Of a stretch of 64,000 nt of DNA, positions 12,199 to 30,935 are shown piece by piece (within the stretch, counting starts at the first letter, position 1; the number at the start of each line of letters is the position of its first letter). A program made the position numbers and the translations under genes. The DNA lies in contig NC_074711.1 of NCBI RefSeq assembly GCF_947242115.1, forward strand, positions 9,574,934-9,638,933, given 5' to 3'. This DNA comes from Biomphalaria glabrata. Taxonomy: Eukaryota > Mollusca > Gastropoda > Planorbidae. The notes under the pieces were generated by a model, which ran no database searches, was not told where the DNA came from, and worked only from the letters and a program-made list of their open reading frames with translations.

Positions 12199-12449
12199 AA
12201 CTAGATGATCATATCCTTTTGTTCATCTGTGATGATTCCTTGAGCCAATGCAATGGGTTCCCCCCCCCCCCCCCCCCATCCCATGCAAGGCTTGAGGCCG
12301 AGCCCAAAACAGGGCATACTCAATATTCCAGTAATGTACCATTGCGTTCTGTGGAGGAACCATCACCAATCATATGTTCCTTGCTGGGGAATGATGTGGC
12401 AGATTTGACGGGTTAGCAAGCCTTTCTTTTCTTCTCACCATGTGCATCT

Positions 12450-12554
12450 GGGAAGCGTGGTCGAGAGGCCAAGTGCGCTTGGCTTGCCTTGGCTACCTAG
12501 AAGGGGGCTTGAGGTTAGACACCCGACTCTGGCAGAGTTGTGTTTACTGAGTGC
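12450..12554 (+). mobile_element. tRNA-derived SINE, 5' half
   Basis: The head GGAAGCGTGGTCGAGAGGCC resembles the A-box part of a Ser/Leu-type tRNA, and GAGGTTAGACACCC sits at B-box distance. The unit is interrupted at 12554 by the LTR-like insertion 12555-14647 and resumes at 14648. Confidence 0.65.
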
Positions 12555-14647
12555 TGTGACAAGTCAAAAACTCGCTGTCAGAGTCACTCAAATTTATCAC
12601 AGCATTAATTATTATTTTTCGTTATTTATTTATTTTATTTTAATTATTTCCCCATCCTACCCCTAAATTATTCACCCGCCACACCTTTTCCGCTCCAGGC
12701 TAGACTTAGTTGACCACATTGGAGATAGTTAAGGCGCGTCCTTTCATTTATCTTCCCTTGACCGGGCGGGGCAAAGATACACACACTCTTTGATCTTATC
12801 GGCAGGATGTCTGACAGCCGCAGTGGACACCACCTTGTGTGGAATGCAAGTCACTCCCCCCCCCCTTTCTCCTATGTCTCTCTTTGATCTAGGAGACCAC
12901 GAGGACAAACACGCCCATTGACCTCCCAATGTGCGAATCTCATCTCTTGTCGGACTTAACCCATGTGTAAGATAATTCTAAGCCTAGGACATTTCCTGTT
13001 TCCGCCCACATTTTCCAGGCCTGTAGATAAGGTAAATTAAATCAAGTCAGACTCTCTCTTTCTCATTCCAGCTGAGCTATCGAGTCTGGACTATATCATT
13101 TATCCTTTCTCCTAGAGGAATACCTGGTGGTAAGCCGAACTTAATCACAAGTTCCATCTTAATTACTTTTGTGCTATTTCCATTGGATATTATCATGTGT
13201 ATTTTATTATTTCACTTATATTTAATTAGTGCATTGTGTATTTCTCACTGGCGTAAGTAGAGAACATAGACATGTCCTATGTATGTATTTATGAATTGCA
13301 TTAATCTATTAATGCTACGTTGCTCAATTGATCGTTGATGCAACCATGTATATATTTGTACATCTTATTTTATTTTCTTTATCTCGGCTGACAACCGTGA
13401 TAATTTTACTAGCGCACTAATACTGCGTCTAGAGAACAGTTATGAGTTATCTCCCCTGTAGTCATATCACTCTAACGAGAGTTGCGCCGCTTGAACAGAC
13501 ACCCTCTCCATTCAAGCGCACTCCATTGTTCTCGACCAACGGTCATATGTAAACAAATCATCTTGGTCGCCCAATTCAACCCCCCCCCCTTTTTTTTTTC
13601 TTTCTCTATCCACCTGTGTTGTTTATTTGAGATTATTATTTCCCCTTCTATGTACATTCTTATATTATTATTTCCCCTTTTATGTACATTTCTATATTGC
13701 TACTATCTGCCATCTATTTTCCAAATCCCATTTGTCATCATCTCTCCTTTTGTGCTCTAAAGCAATTTCACCAATCTGACGAATGCACCCCAGTCGAGGG
13801 CATCGATAAGATGTATGAGAGACATGTCCTAACTTGTCTTTATTTATCCGCAGCCTCCCTCAGGTGTCTGCCTATTTGCTGTTTAGTGTCTACTCGACAC
13901 TACTCAACTATTTGCTATCAAGAATCACCTATTTACCTATTTATGTGCTTAGTGCTATTCAGCGCTGCACTTGCCTACTGAGATCTACTCAACTCTACCA
14001 CTTGGCGCTATCGGCATTGCCCGCCTATTCGACAGCCCACCTGTCAAGCTATTAGGTGCGACGTCCCTATAGATTCAGATCTGTGTGAGACGTCATAGCT
14101 ACGCCAACCCTCTGCAACTCACTGGACTTATCCTGTTCACTACGCTGCCCACGGCAGATCCGCTCTGCCCGCAGTAACCTTGTGCCCACGGTAGCCGGCC
14201 ACCCGCCCTACTGTGCCCACTAGAGATATCAGAACTTTGGATTGAAACTCCACAAGAACTGAATCACCGTCGTCCCTCTATCCGCTAGAGCGCCACCTCC
14301 AGCTGCAGAACCTCAAGCCAGGACACAGCCAGCTGCGACATCAACAGGAAAACCAGCTAAGTCAGAGGACAAAGTGACATACTCTCTTATTAGGTGCAAG
14401 AGTGATGATTAAATCTAGTATTATTTAGAGATAGATGCAAACCCTCCCCCTTTTTATTCTTATATGTATATTTATGTAAATAAATATTCTTCATTTTTAA
14501 CTTTTGTATCTATCTTTCATTGCTTGTCTCGTTGCGTGTCTGCTCCCGATTCATATGCTGATAGGTTGGTGTGTGATAGCTTTAAAAATAATCATCCCCT
14601 AGACATTAAACGCGCCAAACACACGTCACATTTCCCCACCTGTCACA
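12555..14647 (+). mobile_element. long LTR-like unit, probable solo LTR, inserted in a SINE
   Basis: The 2093-bp unit begins TGTGACA and ends TGTCACA, the TG...CA short inverted ends of LTRs. The 5-bp word AGTGC lies on both sides (12550-12554 and 14648-14652). An AATAAA with T-rich DNA after it lies near 14479, as in an R/U5 region if the unit reads on the plus strand. No gag or pol frame and no internal copy of the ends was seen, so a solo LTR is the simplest reading; a non-autonomous LTR derivative is possible. It is a fossil without coding capacity. The family cannot be named. Confidence 0.7.
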
Positions 14648-14795
14648 AGTGCCTAAAGGCAGCACGGAAAACCAACTCCTAGATGCCCCTTCCCCCCTCC
14701 CCACTGGTCCACAAAAGAGATTGGACCAACAGCGCTCTGAGCATGCTATAAGCATGAAAGTAGCCCTATATAAAAGCTATATTTATTATCTACAT
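14648..14795 (+). mobile_element. tRNA-derived SINE, 3' half
   Basis: This continues the SINE begun at 12450, starting with the duplicated AGTGC and running through GCCTAAAGGCAGCACGG, a pyrimidine-rich patch and GAGCATGCTATAAGCATGAA to an AT-rich end near 14795. It reads as one SINE once the LTR-like unit is left out. Confidence 0.55.
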
Positions 14796-15639
14796 TCATT
14801 AGAGCATACTGTGGTAGCCTACTGGAGGCGATGTTCACTCTCATTCTTATTCTATCTGCTTCCCTGGGCAGACGTTTACACGGAGGTGCCAGGCTGAGGC
14901 GCGATGGGAGCTGGAACCATTGATCTGTTCCTACAATTAACTCGCTAGGCCCAATTATTAAAGTACAGTGAAGAATAGCATATTTGACATGCACATTTTT
15001 ATTGTTAGAATGTCAACAGGATATATATTGCACTGTTGTGTAGAAACCTCAGAAAATGCTTTTCGAAGCTTAGCTCAGGAAAAAACTATATTGGCGCCAG
15101 GGCAGGGTGTTACTGTTTAGAAATATAGACTACATACATACATGTGTGTGTGCACAAAGAAAAATGGGAACAAATTCCCCCTCCCCCCTTAAAAAAAATA
15201 TCTGGCTTTGCTCATGATCATATCGCCTGTAGAGGCTATATCAGTCCAGTGAATATCACCTTAGGTAAAAAAAAAAAAGACATTTACATTTACAGACATG
15301 TATGTAGGCTATATATGTGACTATCACTATGTAAAAAATCATGGTTTGATGTAAATATTACTTGTATAATCTACATTATGTAGATTAAAATTCTATAGAT
15401 CTAGTCTATGTAGTTTTTTTAGTATATTGATAAATATTGAAAATCTGTGATGAAGCAAGAGAGAAAATATGTTTGACGAGGGCGCGTAGCATAGTCAATA
15501 AATTGGTGAAAATAGAACTAATGTGTTGTTTGCAGCATATCTTCGTACTTATAGTGGAGCAAATCATGTGACATAAACATAAGCATATCATTTCCGGGTC
15601 ACAAATTTATTATTATTATTATTGTTTCAGTTCTGTTAA

Positions 15640-16400
15640 AATTCTATATCTCAATAGATTTAGATCATTTGTAGTCTACAGTCTACCACTTGTTTGCTAA
15701 TTCCTAATATCAATACTAGGTTTAGATCTAGACACTCTAGTCTAGATCAGTAACATAGTGAGTATCGATTCAGGAAGAATGTTCAGCCGTGATGATGGTC
15801 GACCGATTGTTCAAGCTCCCATGGAATCACCTCTTAATTGTGTGAGTCAATCAACCATGAGTAGATCATAGTAGATGATCTAGATCTACTATCTAGATCT
15901 AATCTAGTAATTACTTCGTACTTGTATCTAGATTAATATTAGATCATTAGATAAGACAGTAGATGAGAAAATGACTTGAGATGAATAAGTTTAGTAGCCC
16001 TAGGCTAGGGCCTAGGCCTAGCCTACCTCAGCTGGCAAGTATGGGTATGATTATACTAATTATAGTTATAGTTGATTATAGATTCTACTAATTATTATAT
16101 AGTATTTATACTATTGAGTCTATTGTTACTTGTAGTATTATAGTATGATATTAGACTTTAGATTAGACATAATTACTAAATTAGATCTATAATCTAGATT
16201 TAGATTATTCTAGATCTATAACTATATTAACTATATAATATAAATATATTCTATTATAATGACTATTCACTATAATACAGTGACTATATCATGATGTCAA
16301 TGATTGTAATATAAATATAAGTATGTAAGTAAATATAACATTAGTTAGATATTTAATAGTACTACTTATCTTATAGATCTAGATTACAGATGTTATGTTA
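15640..16400. repeat. TAGATCTAG-rich tract around NRBF2 exon 1
   Basis: Dense overlapping TCTAGATCTAG and TATTATAGT words on both sides of the first NRBF2 exon. No other coding signal is seen in it. Confidence 0.55.
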
Positions 16401-19144
16401 AAAAAGAAGACCATAATGTCCTACACATTTCATATGACAATCTAGTGTTTTTTTTCTAGTCATGCATATTAATTAATCAATGAACTACTAGATTTCTAGC
16501 GAATAAAAAAAAAAATTAATAGTGATAGTCTATTATATTGGTTAGGCCAATAATAGAATATAATATGCATCCTCTGCTTGGGACCCCTCAGCCACAAAAT
16601 AGAGCAATGAGATTCATATCAAATAAATATTCACATTTAACTAAATCTAGAAAGCCTTCAGGATAGAAGACTCAAAAGTAAAGTAGCAATTATACTTAAA
16701 AAATTGAACCATAATCCTCAAAACCAAAATCTAATAAAATACTCAGAAAGACACAAAGATAAAGGCACATTCCTCGTTCCATATGCTAGGACAAATTTGT
16801 ACAAATACTCCTTTTTCCCTAATGCTATTAGAGCATGGAATGAGTTGCCTGAGTTAGCCAGGAAAACCAGTGACAGCAGAATTTAGGTCAATATACATGA
16901 CTAAATGCATGACGCATAGGACGTAATCATCTTCTTTTTTGAAGTAACATCTGTATTATTTAAGATTAAAGATAGTCTATACACCATGTCTCTACTATAT
17001 TATATAGATCTAATAAAGGCTTTAGAAATTTTTTATCTTATCTATTACCATGCAGACCATGGTATAATATAACCTTTATACTACTTTTTGTTATAAGACC
17101 TTCTGTTATGTAGTAAAAAAAATTTTAAAAACATTTTTCCTAACATTAATATCATTTCAGGCTTTAAAGCAAGTAAAAAATGTCGTACTGCTGTCGATCA
17201 GCCAGCCTAATAAACAATACTGATATTAATATTTTTGATACCGTATTTAACACACTTTTCATCTTAGTCAAATCACTGTATTCAAAATTTTAAATTTATT
17301 TGGACAAATTTTCATTATCCACAGGGTTGAAATTTTGCACATAAACTCCTGCAACATGACAACACATTTTGTTGAAATTTGTAAAAAGATCAAAATTCAA
17401 TAATTATTCAATTAATAATAAAATAAATAATGTACCATTTATATGCCTTTGGGACTAGAAGAAACCAACAATTGTATTTCAATAAAACAGAATGATGATT
17501 CAACGCCCAGGGAACATTTGACTGCTTGGATGCCCTTTAATGATTAGAATGGGTTTGGTAGATACATATTAAATACTTTCTGCTTCAAAAGAACCACAAA
17601 ATGATCTTTCCATTTTCTTTTGTTTTCTTTTAGGCACATACATATAGCAGACGTGCTGACATGCTTTCCAAAAACAAAAATTATGAAGAGGCAATTGTCT
17701 GTCATAGAAAGGCCGCTGGTGAGAGCTATAATTTTTCTAATTTTTGTCATTTTTTATTAATGGTATAAAATTTAAAATATAAAAGAATAACTTCTTTTAT
17801 AAATTTGGCTATGTTAATATTTTTTTAATTCTGAGTTATATTGGTACGGTAATATATTGTAAATTTTTATTTAAATGCATAGAAGCATTTATATTTTTAT
17901 AATCTGAGATCAGTTTCAAAAATTGTAAGGTTGTTGGGAAAATAATATCAACCGAAACAAGAATGCACAGACCTTATAACTATGTTATTTTTATCTTTTA
18001 CTCTGGTTTTATTTTAGAATTATTTAGATGAAAAGTGAGGACCAAAGTCAACTTAAAATTGCCTTATTTTTAACACAGTTATGCATTAAGAAATAAAATA
18101 AAATTCTTGAAATGCTGCAAAGCAATTTAATTTTATAATTGTCTGGAGACAACAAATATTGGTCTAACTTGGCCAGCAAAATATTTAGACAAACACTATT
18201 AGTTTCTGTTGGTGTGAAAAATCATTTTTCCTTTCCTCATATTATGCAGTATCAGTCAGCTGAATCTAATAATGGCTTAAAATAGATCAACTGGAAAATG
18301 GAAAATCCAAACCAGAAAACTAAAAATATGTAAACAATAAAAAACTGTTACTTTTTTAAAAACTTTATATTATATGACTGATTACTGCAAATACTTTCCC
18401 TGTGAAAGATTTTATTTTTCATCTGTGACATATTTTAATTTTACAGATATTTTTTTTATGAATCTTTGTTTTAGTAATAGTATTAATTTTAGTATTTTTC
18501 TTTTTTTGTTATTAGACTGCTTGCTGCAAGCTATGAGTTCTGACACTTCATCAACTCTTTTAGAATCTCTGGCACTCCAGCATAAAGCTTACTTGTCCCA
18601 GATTGACAGGCTGCATGCTAAAAGTGAGCTGCTTGAATTAATGAACCGTAACAGCAAAACCACTCCTTCTGTAAGCAGGTCAACTCAGACAGACGGACTT
18701 CGTATTCTTGATACACCCGAGTCCGTTGCTTGTGACGAGGAAACTATTTGTGAGATTTTGCGAGAAAATGATGACATTATGAGAAGGGTGTCTTTAAGGA
18801 CTGTAGAAAACGGCAATCTTTTTAATAATAGTCATAAGTCTAGTTGCATATCTAATGACTTTTTTAATGATAACAAAATAGATGGGGATTTATGTCTCAG
18901 CAATATGGAGTCCCCATCTCTTCAGGAAATTGTTAAGCTTAACAATAGGCTTAGCAGTGCTGTAAGGAGTTTGTTAAAAGAGCTTGGATCAACAAAAGCT
19001 GAAAAAAAGCAAATGGAAGAGAAGCTGGGGGAGAGTCAGGAGCTTCTTGGCCAAGGGTCTGGTGTTCTGACATTTTCAAGTCTTACACTGCCTCCACTAG
19101 AAGTCTCTTATCCAGAACTGGCTAATTCCAGCTTACAAACATAA
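15779..19144 (+). CDS. NRBF2: nuclear receptor-binding factor 2, three exons
   Basis: Exons 15779-15841, 17634-17718 and 18516-19144 join in phase to 258 residues (human 287). Exon 2 encodes AHTYSRRADML and NYEEAIVCHRKAA, matching the vertebrate MIT domain AHQQSRRAD...YEEAISCHKKAA. Exon 3 completes the MIT helices (ALQHKAYLSQIDRL), has an acidic middle, a coiled coil at about residues 195-230 and a conserved end (TLPPLEVSYPEL against vertebrate NLPPLDFPSPEL). Known role: regulatory subunit of the ATG14-containing class III PI3-kinase complex (VPS34, VPS15, Beclin 1) in autophagy, cytosolic. Two in-frame ATGs exist, at 15779 and 15821; the second gives MESPLNCAH, closer to vertebrates. Intron 1 holds a CR1-like LINE fragment. 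Confidence 0.9.
16537..16975 (+). mobile_element. CR1-like LINE 3' fragment
   Basis: A decayed copy of the 3' part of the LINE seen complete at 57085-57502. It shares VRPIIEYASSVW-like and FLVPYARTNLYKYSFFP words, then AIRAWNELPELARKTSD, and a tail reading YMTKCMTHRT. It is open from 16704 to 16886, with breaks earlier. It is 5'-truncated in NRBF2 intron 1. Confidence 0.75.
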
Positions 19145-20071
19145 ACTCAACATTGTAGTCATTTAAATAGTATTTTAAGTTATGGTGTTTTAGTATTGTT
19201 TATTCCTAAACCAAGCACATGAACAATTATTTTATTTCAGGTGTTAGGCATAGTTCAGAATTCTTTTAATTTTATAGTCTAAAATAAAAAAATTAATTGC
19301 ACTTTGTATTTGCATACTGGTACTTTGGAATTTTAATGCCATTGTTATTATCATAAACACATGCTAAAATACATCAGAGCAACTGGCAATGTGTTGTTTT
19401 TTTTTTTTTTGTTTTTTTTAAACACTCCCATAAGATAATTTTATTTGTTTTATAATATTGATTGTCATAAATATACAATATAACAAAGTTAATCCTAGCA
19501 GTAGTGTATTCATAACTTTTATTGTCTTGAAATAATTTTTTGGGATACCGGGTAGCTTTTTTTGTTCCCCTTTTGTATAGGGTTATTATTAATATACAAT
19601 TTCTATTCCTTAAAATTGTTTCAATCCATGTGAAATAGTAGGCTGGTCTACACTAACAAACACTGTATTCCATGTCATGTCCACTGACTTAAATCTTCTA
19701 AATGGTCCACACTATATATAGGTCTACTTTTAATATTACCTCCCTCCTTTTTTTCTGTAAACGCTCATTCATTCTGATCCAACACGGGTTAGAATAATAT
19801 TACAAGCCAGTCAGAATAATAACAAATACTATCACTTCAAGCTTGGTGAATAGTACAGTGAAAATACTTCTATTATTTTAAGATAATTTTGAATTTATGT
19901 GTTGAATTCATTTTAACATGCACAGATACAGAGCTCAGTATATATTTTAACTACCATAACTCTTGTATCTCTTACTTTGTTATAGCTTGTTAAGATTTGA
20001 TTGAAAATTAATGTCTTAGAAATGTTTTATGCTATATTTCACTCACCAGTTGCAATGGAAAGGCAACAAAT
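19145..20071 (+). other. NRBF2 3' UTR and intergenic DNA
   Basis: A likely poly(A) signal AATAAA lies at about 19283-19288, 140 bases after the stop. The rest is AT-rich with T runs; no gene is seen. Confidence 0.45.
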
Positions 20072-20246
20072 TGCTGCCTGGTCATGCGATTTGCACGCTG
20101 GACTGTCGTTCAGATTTATCGATGGTCAAAAGTTCAAACCCTGCCCGCTCCCGTCCCCCGTCGTCCTGCAGGAGGTTTGGACTAGGAAGTAATTATCTTC
20201 AACTCTGAAGGAACATCCGAAACATGTAAAACATTTTTTACAACAA
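20072..20246 (+). mobile_element. tRNA-derived SINE (Box A/B type)
   Basis: The head CTGCCTGGTCATGCGATTTG, then CACGCTGGACT, resembles a tRNA 5' half, and AAAGTTCAAACCCTG is a B box (GGTTCRANYCC-like). A shared body of about 100 bp (GGAGGTTTGGACTAGGAAGT, GAAGGAACATCC) follows. A second copy lies inverted at 33150-33311. Confidence 0.75.
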
Positions 20247-20404
20247 ACAAAAGTTGTTTTGTTGTTTTTGTTATTGGCACTTTAAATGCCTCAAAGATGA
20301 TTTGAATGCCAATGAATCAATTTCCCTAGCCACCATTGCACTGTATTCATTCACTTTAAAGTACAGGATACCCATAAAGAGATTCAACTCTACAAATAGA
20401 CATT

Positions 20405-20550
20405 ATGCTATCTCTATAGGCTACTTTGGCCACCACTTGGCATAATGCTTTCTATAGACTACTTTGGTCACCACTAGGCATAATGCTTTGTTTAAACTAC
20501 TTTTTACACCACTGGGCTTAATGCTCTCTATAAACTACTTTGGTCACCAC
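20405..20550 (+). repeat. minisatellite, about four units of 39-45 bp
   Basis: Degenerate units contain ATAATGCT, TCTATA, ACTACTTTGG and CACCACT. Four units can be seen. No coding sense. Confidence 0.7.
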
Positions 20551-21079
20551 TCTGTAGTTGATTGGCCCTCCAAGCCAAGTAGAGGATATTGGATGTTTCT
20601 TTTCAGTCGATAGTTTGGTTTGTCATACTTAGCATGCAAAGTTGGACTCGATGTGGAATGTTCTGTACCATTAATTTGAATAGGAAAAAATGATTATCCA
20701 TGATCAACCATTGCACCTAAACCTATCTTGCTACTAGATGGCTGAGAGAATGTAGTGGTGCTAATCCACTTCACTTTAAACTCATTTTCAATGCAAGTGA
20801 GGCCCATAACCATATGTCTTGGCCTAAGTCAGTCATCTGTTTTCATTTGTTTGTCTGTATGTGAAGTGCACTCATCAGATGTCACATAAACCAGTTTTGT
20901 TTCCCTTATATTATAAAAGCTTATTGACATGTACCTGTACAGAAAAAAAAAGTATTTAAAGAGATTGCTTCCCAAAAAAAAAGGAAAAGCATCAGACTTA
21001 ATACTCGAAATGTCTACAACATTTTAAACTCTTGCCATTCAGATGTTTAAATAAATATTGAACTTCTTCAGTTACGGAC

Positions 21080-21872
21080 GTGTACTAATAACCGCGGTTG
21101 GAGTGAGACAAGGCAGTCTAATTTAACCTGCTCTTGAAGGTTTCAAAGGTTCTGTAAGCATTGGAGGAAGAAGTATAACAATCTTGCGCTTTGCGGGCGA
21201 AATAGATGGTCTAGCAGGGAGAGAAGAAGAACTAGTTGACTTGGTGATGCGCATAGACTTCCACAATATATGTTATGCAAATCAATGTCGAAAAGACAAA
21301 TTATAACCAATAGCCAACAATGGCTTTAAAAGTGGCAAGTGTCAGTAGTTAAACATTTGGAGCTATCGTCTCAGATGAAGCAACCAAACCTGAACTACTG
21401 GCCAGAATCGCACAGTTCACATTAGTAATTGCAAAACTCGAAACAATTTGAAAAGACAAGGCATAGCTCTCTTCACGAAAATCAGACTGATGCGCTCCCT
21501 AATCAAGGCGACATTCTCATATAATGCTTTAAAATCTTGGACGCTATCTGCAGAACTAGAGAGAGGATCCTAGCAATGGAATTAAGATACTATAGAAGGA
21601 TCCTAAGTATTTCCTTTGAAGACCCTGCATCACAAATGAAGAGATTAAAAAGACGATCACAGTGCTAACTAAAACTTTAAGGCCGTATCACAATGGCCTC
21701 AGGGCTCTCAAAAACCTTCCTCAGGGAACAGTAAACTATAGGAAAAGGAAGAGGCAGACAGAAAGCGATGGGAAAGCAACTTAAAAGAATAAGGCGGGAA
21801 TGGAGAAAGACGGTCGACAGATCATGTGTGATGTCTCAACGGTTTAACAGACTAAGGGATAGGTAAAAAAAT
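21080..21872 (+). mobile_element. decayed LINE reverse transcriptase remnant
   Basis: In broken frames the plus strand reads like the end of a common animal LINE ORF: GVRQG, ILRFAGEIDGLAGREEELV (from the usual ADD word), KIRLMRSLIKA, AELERRILAMELRYYRRIL and a closing RFNRLRDR. Many stops and shifts make it a dead copy. The N-terminal half is missing. Confidence 0.7.
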
Positions 21873-21939
21873 TATTTTGTTCATAGAACAAAAAAACAAA
21901 ACAAGGTTACCAAGACAGTTTGTGTGGGAACACAAACTC

Positions 21940-22125
21940 AAAATCTGCCCCCGAAGTGGTCCACCCTGGCAGGTAAAAAGGCAGGTTTCAATATTTTTTG
22001 AAAGAATAGGGCCTATCAGAATGAAATTCTATCAAAGGCAAATGACGGAGAAGAATGGAGAAGGTTGACAGATCTTATGTGGTGCCCCAACAGTCCAGCA
22101 GACCAAGGGATAGGTGAAATTGAAG
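21940..22125 (+). mobile_element. LINE 3' tail, same family as 21080-21872
   Basis: EWRRLTDLMWCPNS-type words and PADQGIG in broken frame give the tail of the same LINE family as the 21080 copy. Probably a separate truncated copy. Confidence 0.5.
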
Positions 22126-22444
22126 GAGAACCTGGCCTAAATGATGTCATATAATAATTATCTAATTGTTCTGTAAGGGTCAATCTCTTATTGAAAGCAT
22201 CAAGACCAAAAAACATTTCCGTAAAAAAAAAAATTCTCCACTTTCATTAGTACAGACTGTACAGTGTTTATGTTCTTTGGGGTACCCATTGCAGTTCACG
22301 GGTTGCATAGATATTTTAAAGTATGGTAAATAGTCGTCTCCCTTACTAACTAGCCTCCAGTGTTGTTATACTATTAATAGTGAAAAGTTGTAAAAATGGT
22401 GTAATTTTATGAACAAACTGCTTGCATAGTTGATTTTGAAAAAT

Positions 22445-22625
22445 TAACATTTTCACTTTCAGAAAAGAAAAAAGTAGCCGTTGCATCAGAATTTGAATGG
22501 TCTAAAATATCATGATGCCGGACTTTCAATATCTAGTTTACGAGATCTAAACGGGACGGACGGATGGACAGACAAACCACACAAAACTAATAGCGTCTAT
22601 TACCTTTTTGAGGGCCGTTAAAAAA
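22445..22625 (+). repeat. candidate dispersed repeat with GGAC-rich core
   Basis: A GGACGGACGGATGGACAGAC core at about 22555-22576 is flanked by less biased DNA and ends in a short A run after GAGGGCCGTT. It looks like the end of an interspersed repeat, but there is no second copy in the window. Confidence 0.35.
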
Positions 22626-23819
22626 ACAATGCTAATAAATAATCTACATGCATTAAATCATAGATGAAATGCTACGGGAAATGCAGCTAATTCAAAACAA
22701 GCATTAAATACAAAATACATCGCTATAGATCTAGTGGAATCTAGAGAGTTTAAACTAGATCTATAATAAATCGAAATTTTCCTTAACTTTTCATTGTAAT
22801 GATTTTCTTCCTTCTTTGTCCCTATTGAAAAAAAAGTTATTTTGAAGTCAATTCAGCCTATAGCTATATTTGTAAAATACCACGCTTATGTAGCCTATCA
22901 ATTTCCGAACGGATTCGCGTGAAATTTTTAAAACAGGTTCCTTTTACCTCTTATCAATTCCGTATACTCAGAAGACGTTATACAATCTCCTTCCCAATCT
23001 CTACATTATGGTCAAAATAGATGGCTTTAGAAGTGGCAAAGAATCTTCTAATTTGCAGGAAGAAGTGATCAAAACGGTCAAGTAGGCTGCAGGCTCAAGC
23101 AATGCAGCCGAGAACCAGCACATTGACTGCGATTGGCAAGATCTAGGTTTATGCCCATAGCAGTAAATCACGTTCACTTGGTCGAATATAGGACCGTTTC
23201 TCGATTCTGGAAAAAAAAAAGTACCCGCGTTCCGAGAAGCGGCATTTCGTCGTGACTGCTGATTATTATCTGACCTAAAAATCAAGCTCACAATTGAAGG
23301 AAATAGCAATTGGAACAACAGATCCCGTATACGTAGGCCTATTTCAACTGATCATTCCATAAAGGGGGTTGGAATCCGCTCAAATTTCAGCTAGAGAATC
23401 GACTCAAGAATTTGGTAGGGAACCACTATGAAATCATATGTCAAAAGTCTATGTCGGAAATTACGATGCGAAGGTTAAAAAAAAAAGGGGGGGGGGGGGT
23501 TCCGGAGAGATCGAGAGAGAAGGAAAGATTGCAAGCTGTTAAATTTCCTTATAACACATAGACTAATTCACGGGCTAAAAGTATATTTAATGGATCATTA
23601 AAATGAGGCTTTTTTGTTGAAAATTAAAAACAAACAAACACGAAAAGGAGGAAAGATTCCGGCCATAGTGGACAATAAAAATCAAGGGAACAAACTAACG
23701 GGCGTAGCCGGTGTGTAATATGCTATCTATTGAGAATCTAGATTATATAGGCAAGTTCTGGTTACTGGCAAGTGTAAAATTGTGGAATAAAAAAAGCATA
23801 GAAAGCAAGGTCAATTAAA

Positions 23820-30784
<6,965 letters not shown>

Positions 30785-30929
30785 GATGAGATTGTGTCAT
30801 GGACAAAGAGACATATTGACACTTGTCATAACTAAAATAATTTATTACATGGATGTTTTTTTTTTTTTTTTTTACATAGACTGGTAGACATTACAAAACG
30901 TATCTCACTGTAAATAGTTTTAATTTCAT

Positions 30930-30935
30930 AATAAA
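30930..30935 (+). terminator. likely IDH3A poly(A) signal
   Basis: A canonical AATAAA lies 146 bases after the IDH3A stop, followed within 30 bases by T/G-rich DNA. Confidence 0.5.

Noticed and set aside
12450-12554. A functional tRNA gene
   Set aside because: Only tRNA-like boxes; no closed acceptor stem, and a SINE body follows after the interruption.
13472-14055. Several short frames inside the LTR-like unit
   Set aside because: Overlapping on both strands, biased by C/T-rich DNA, no gag or pol words.
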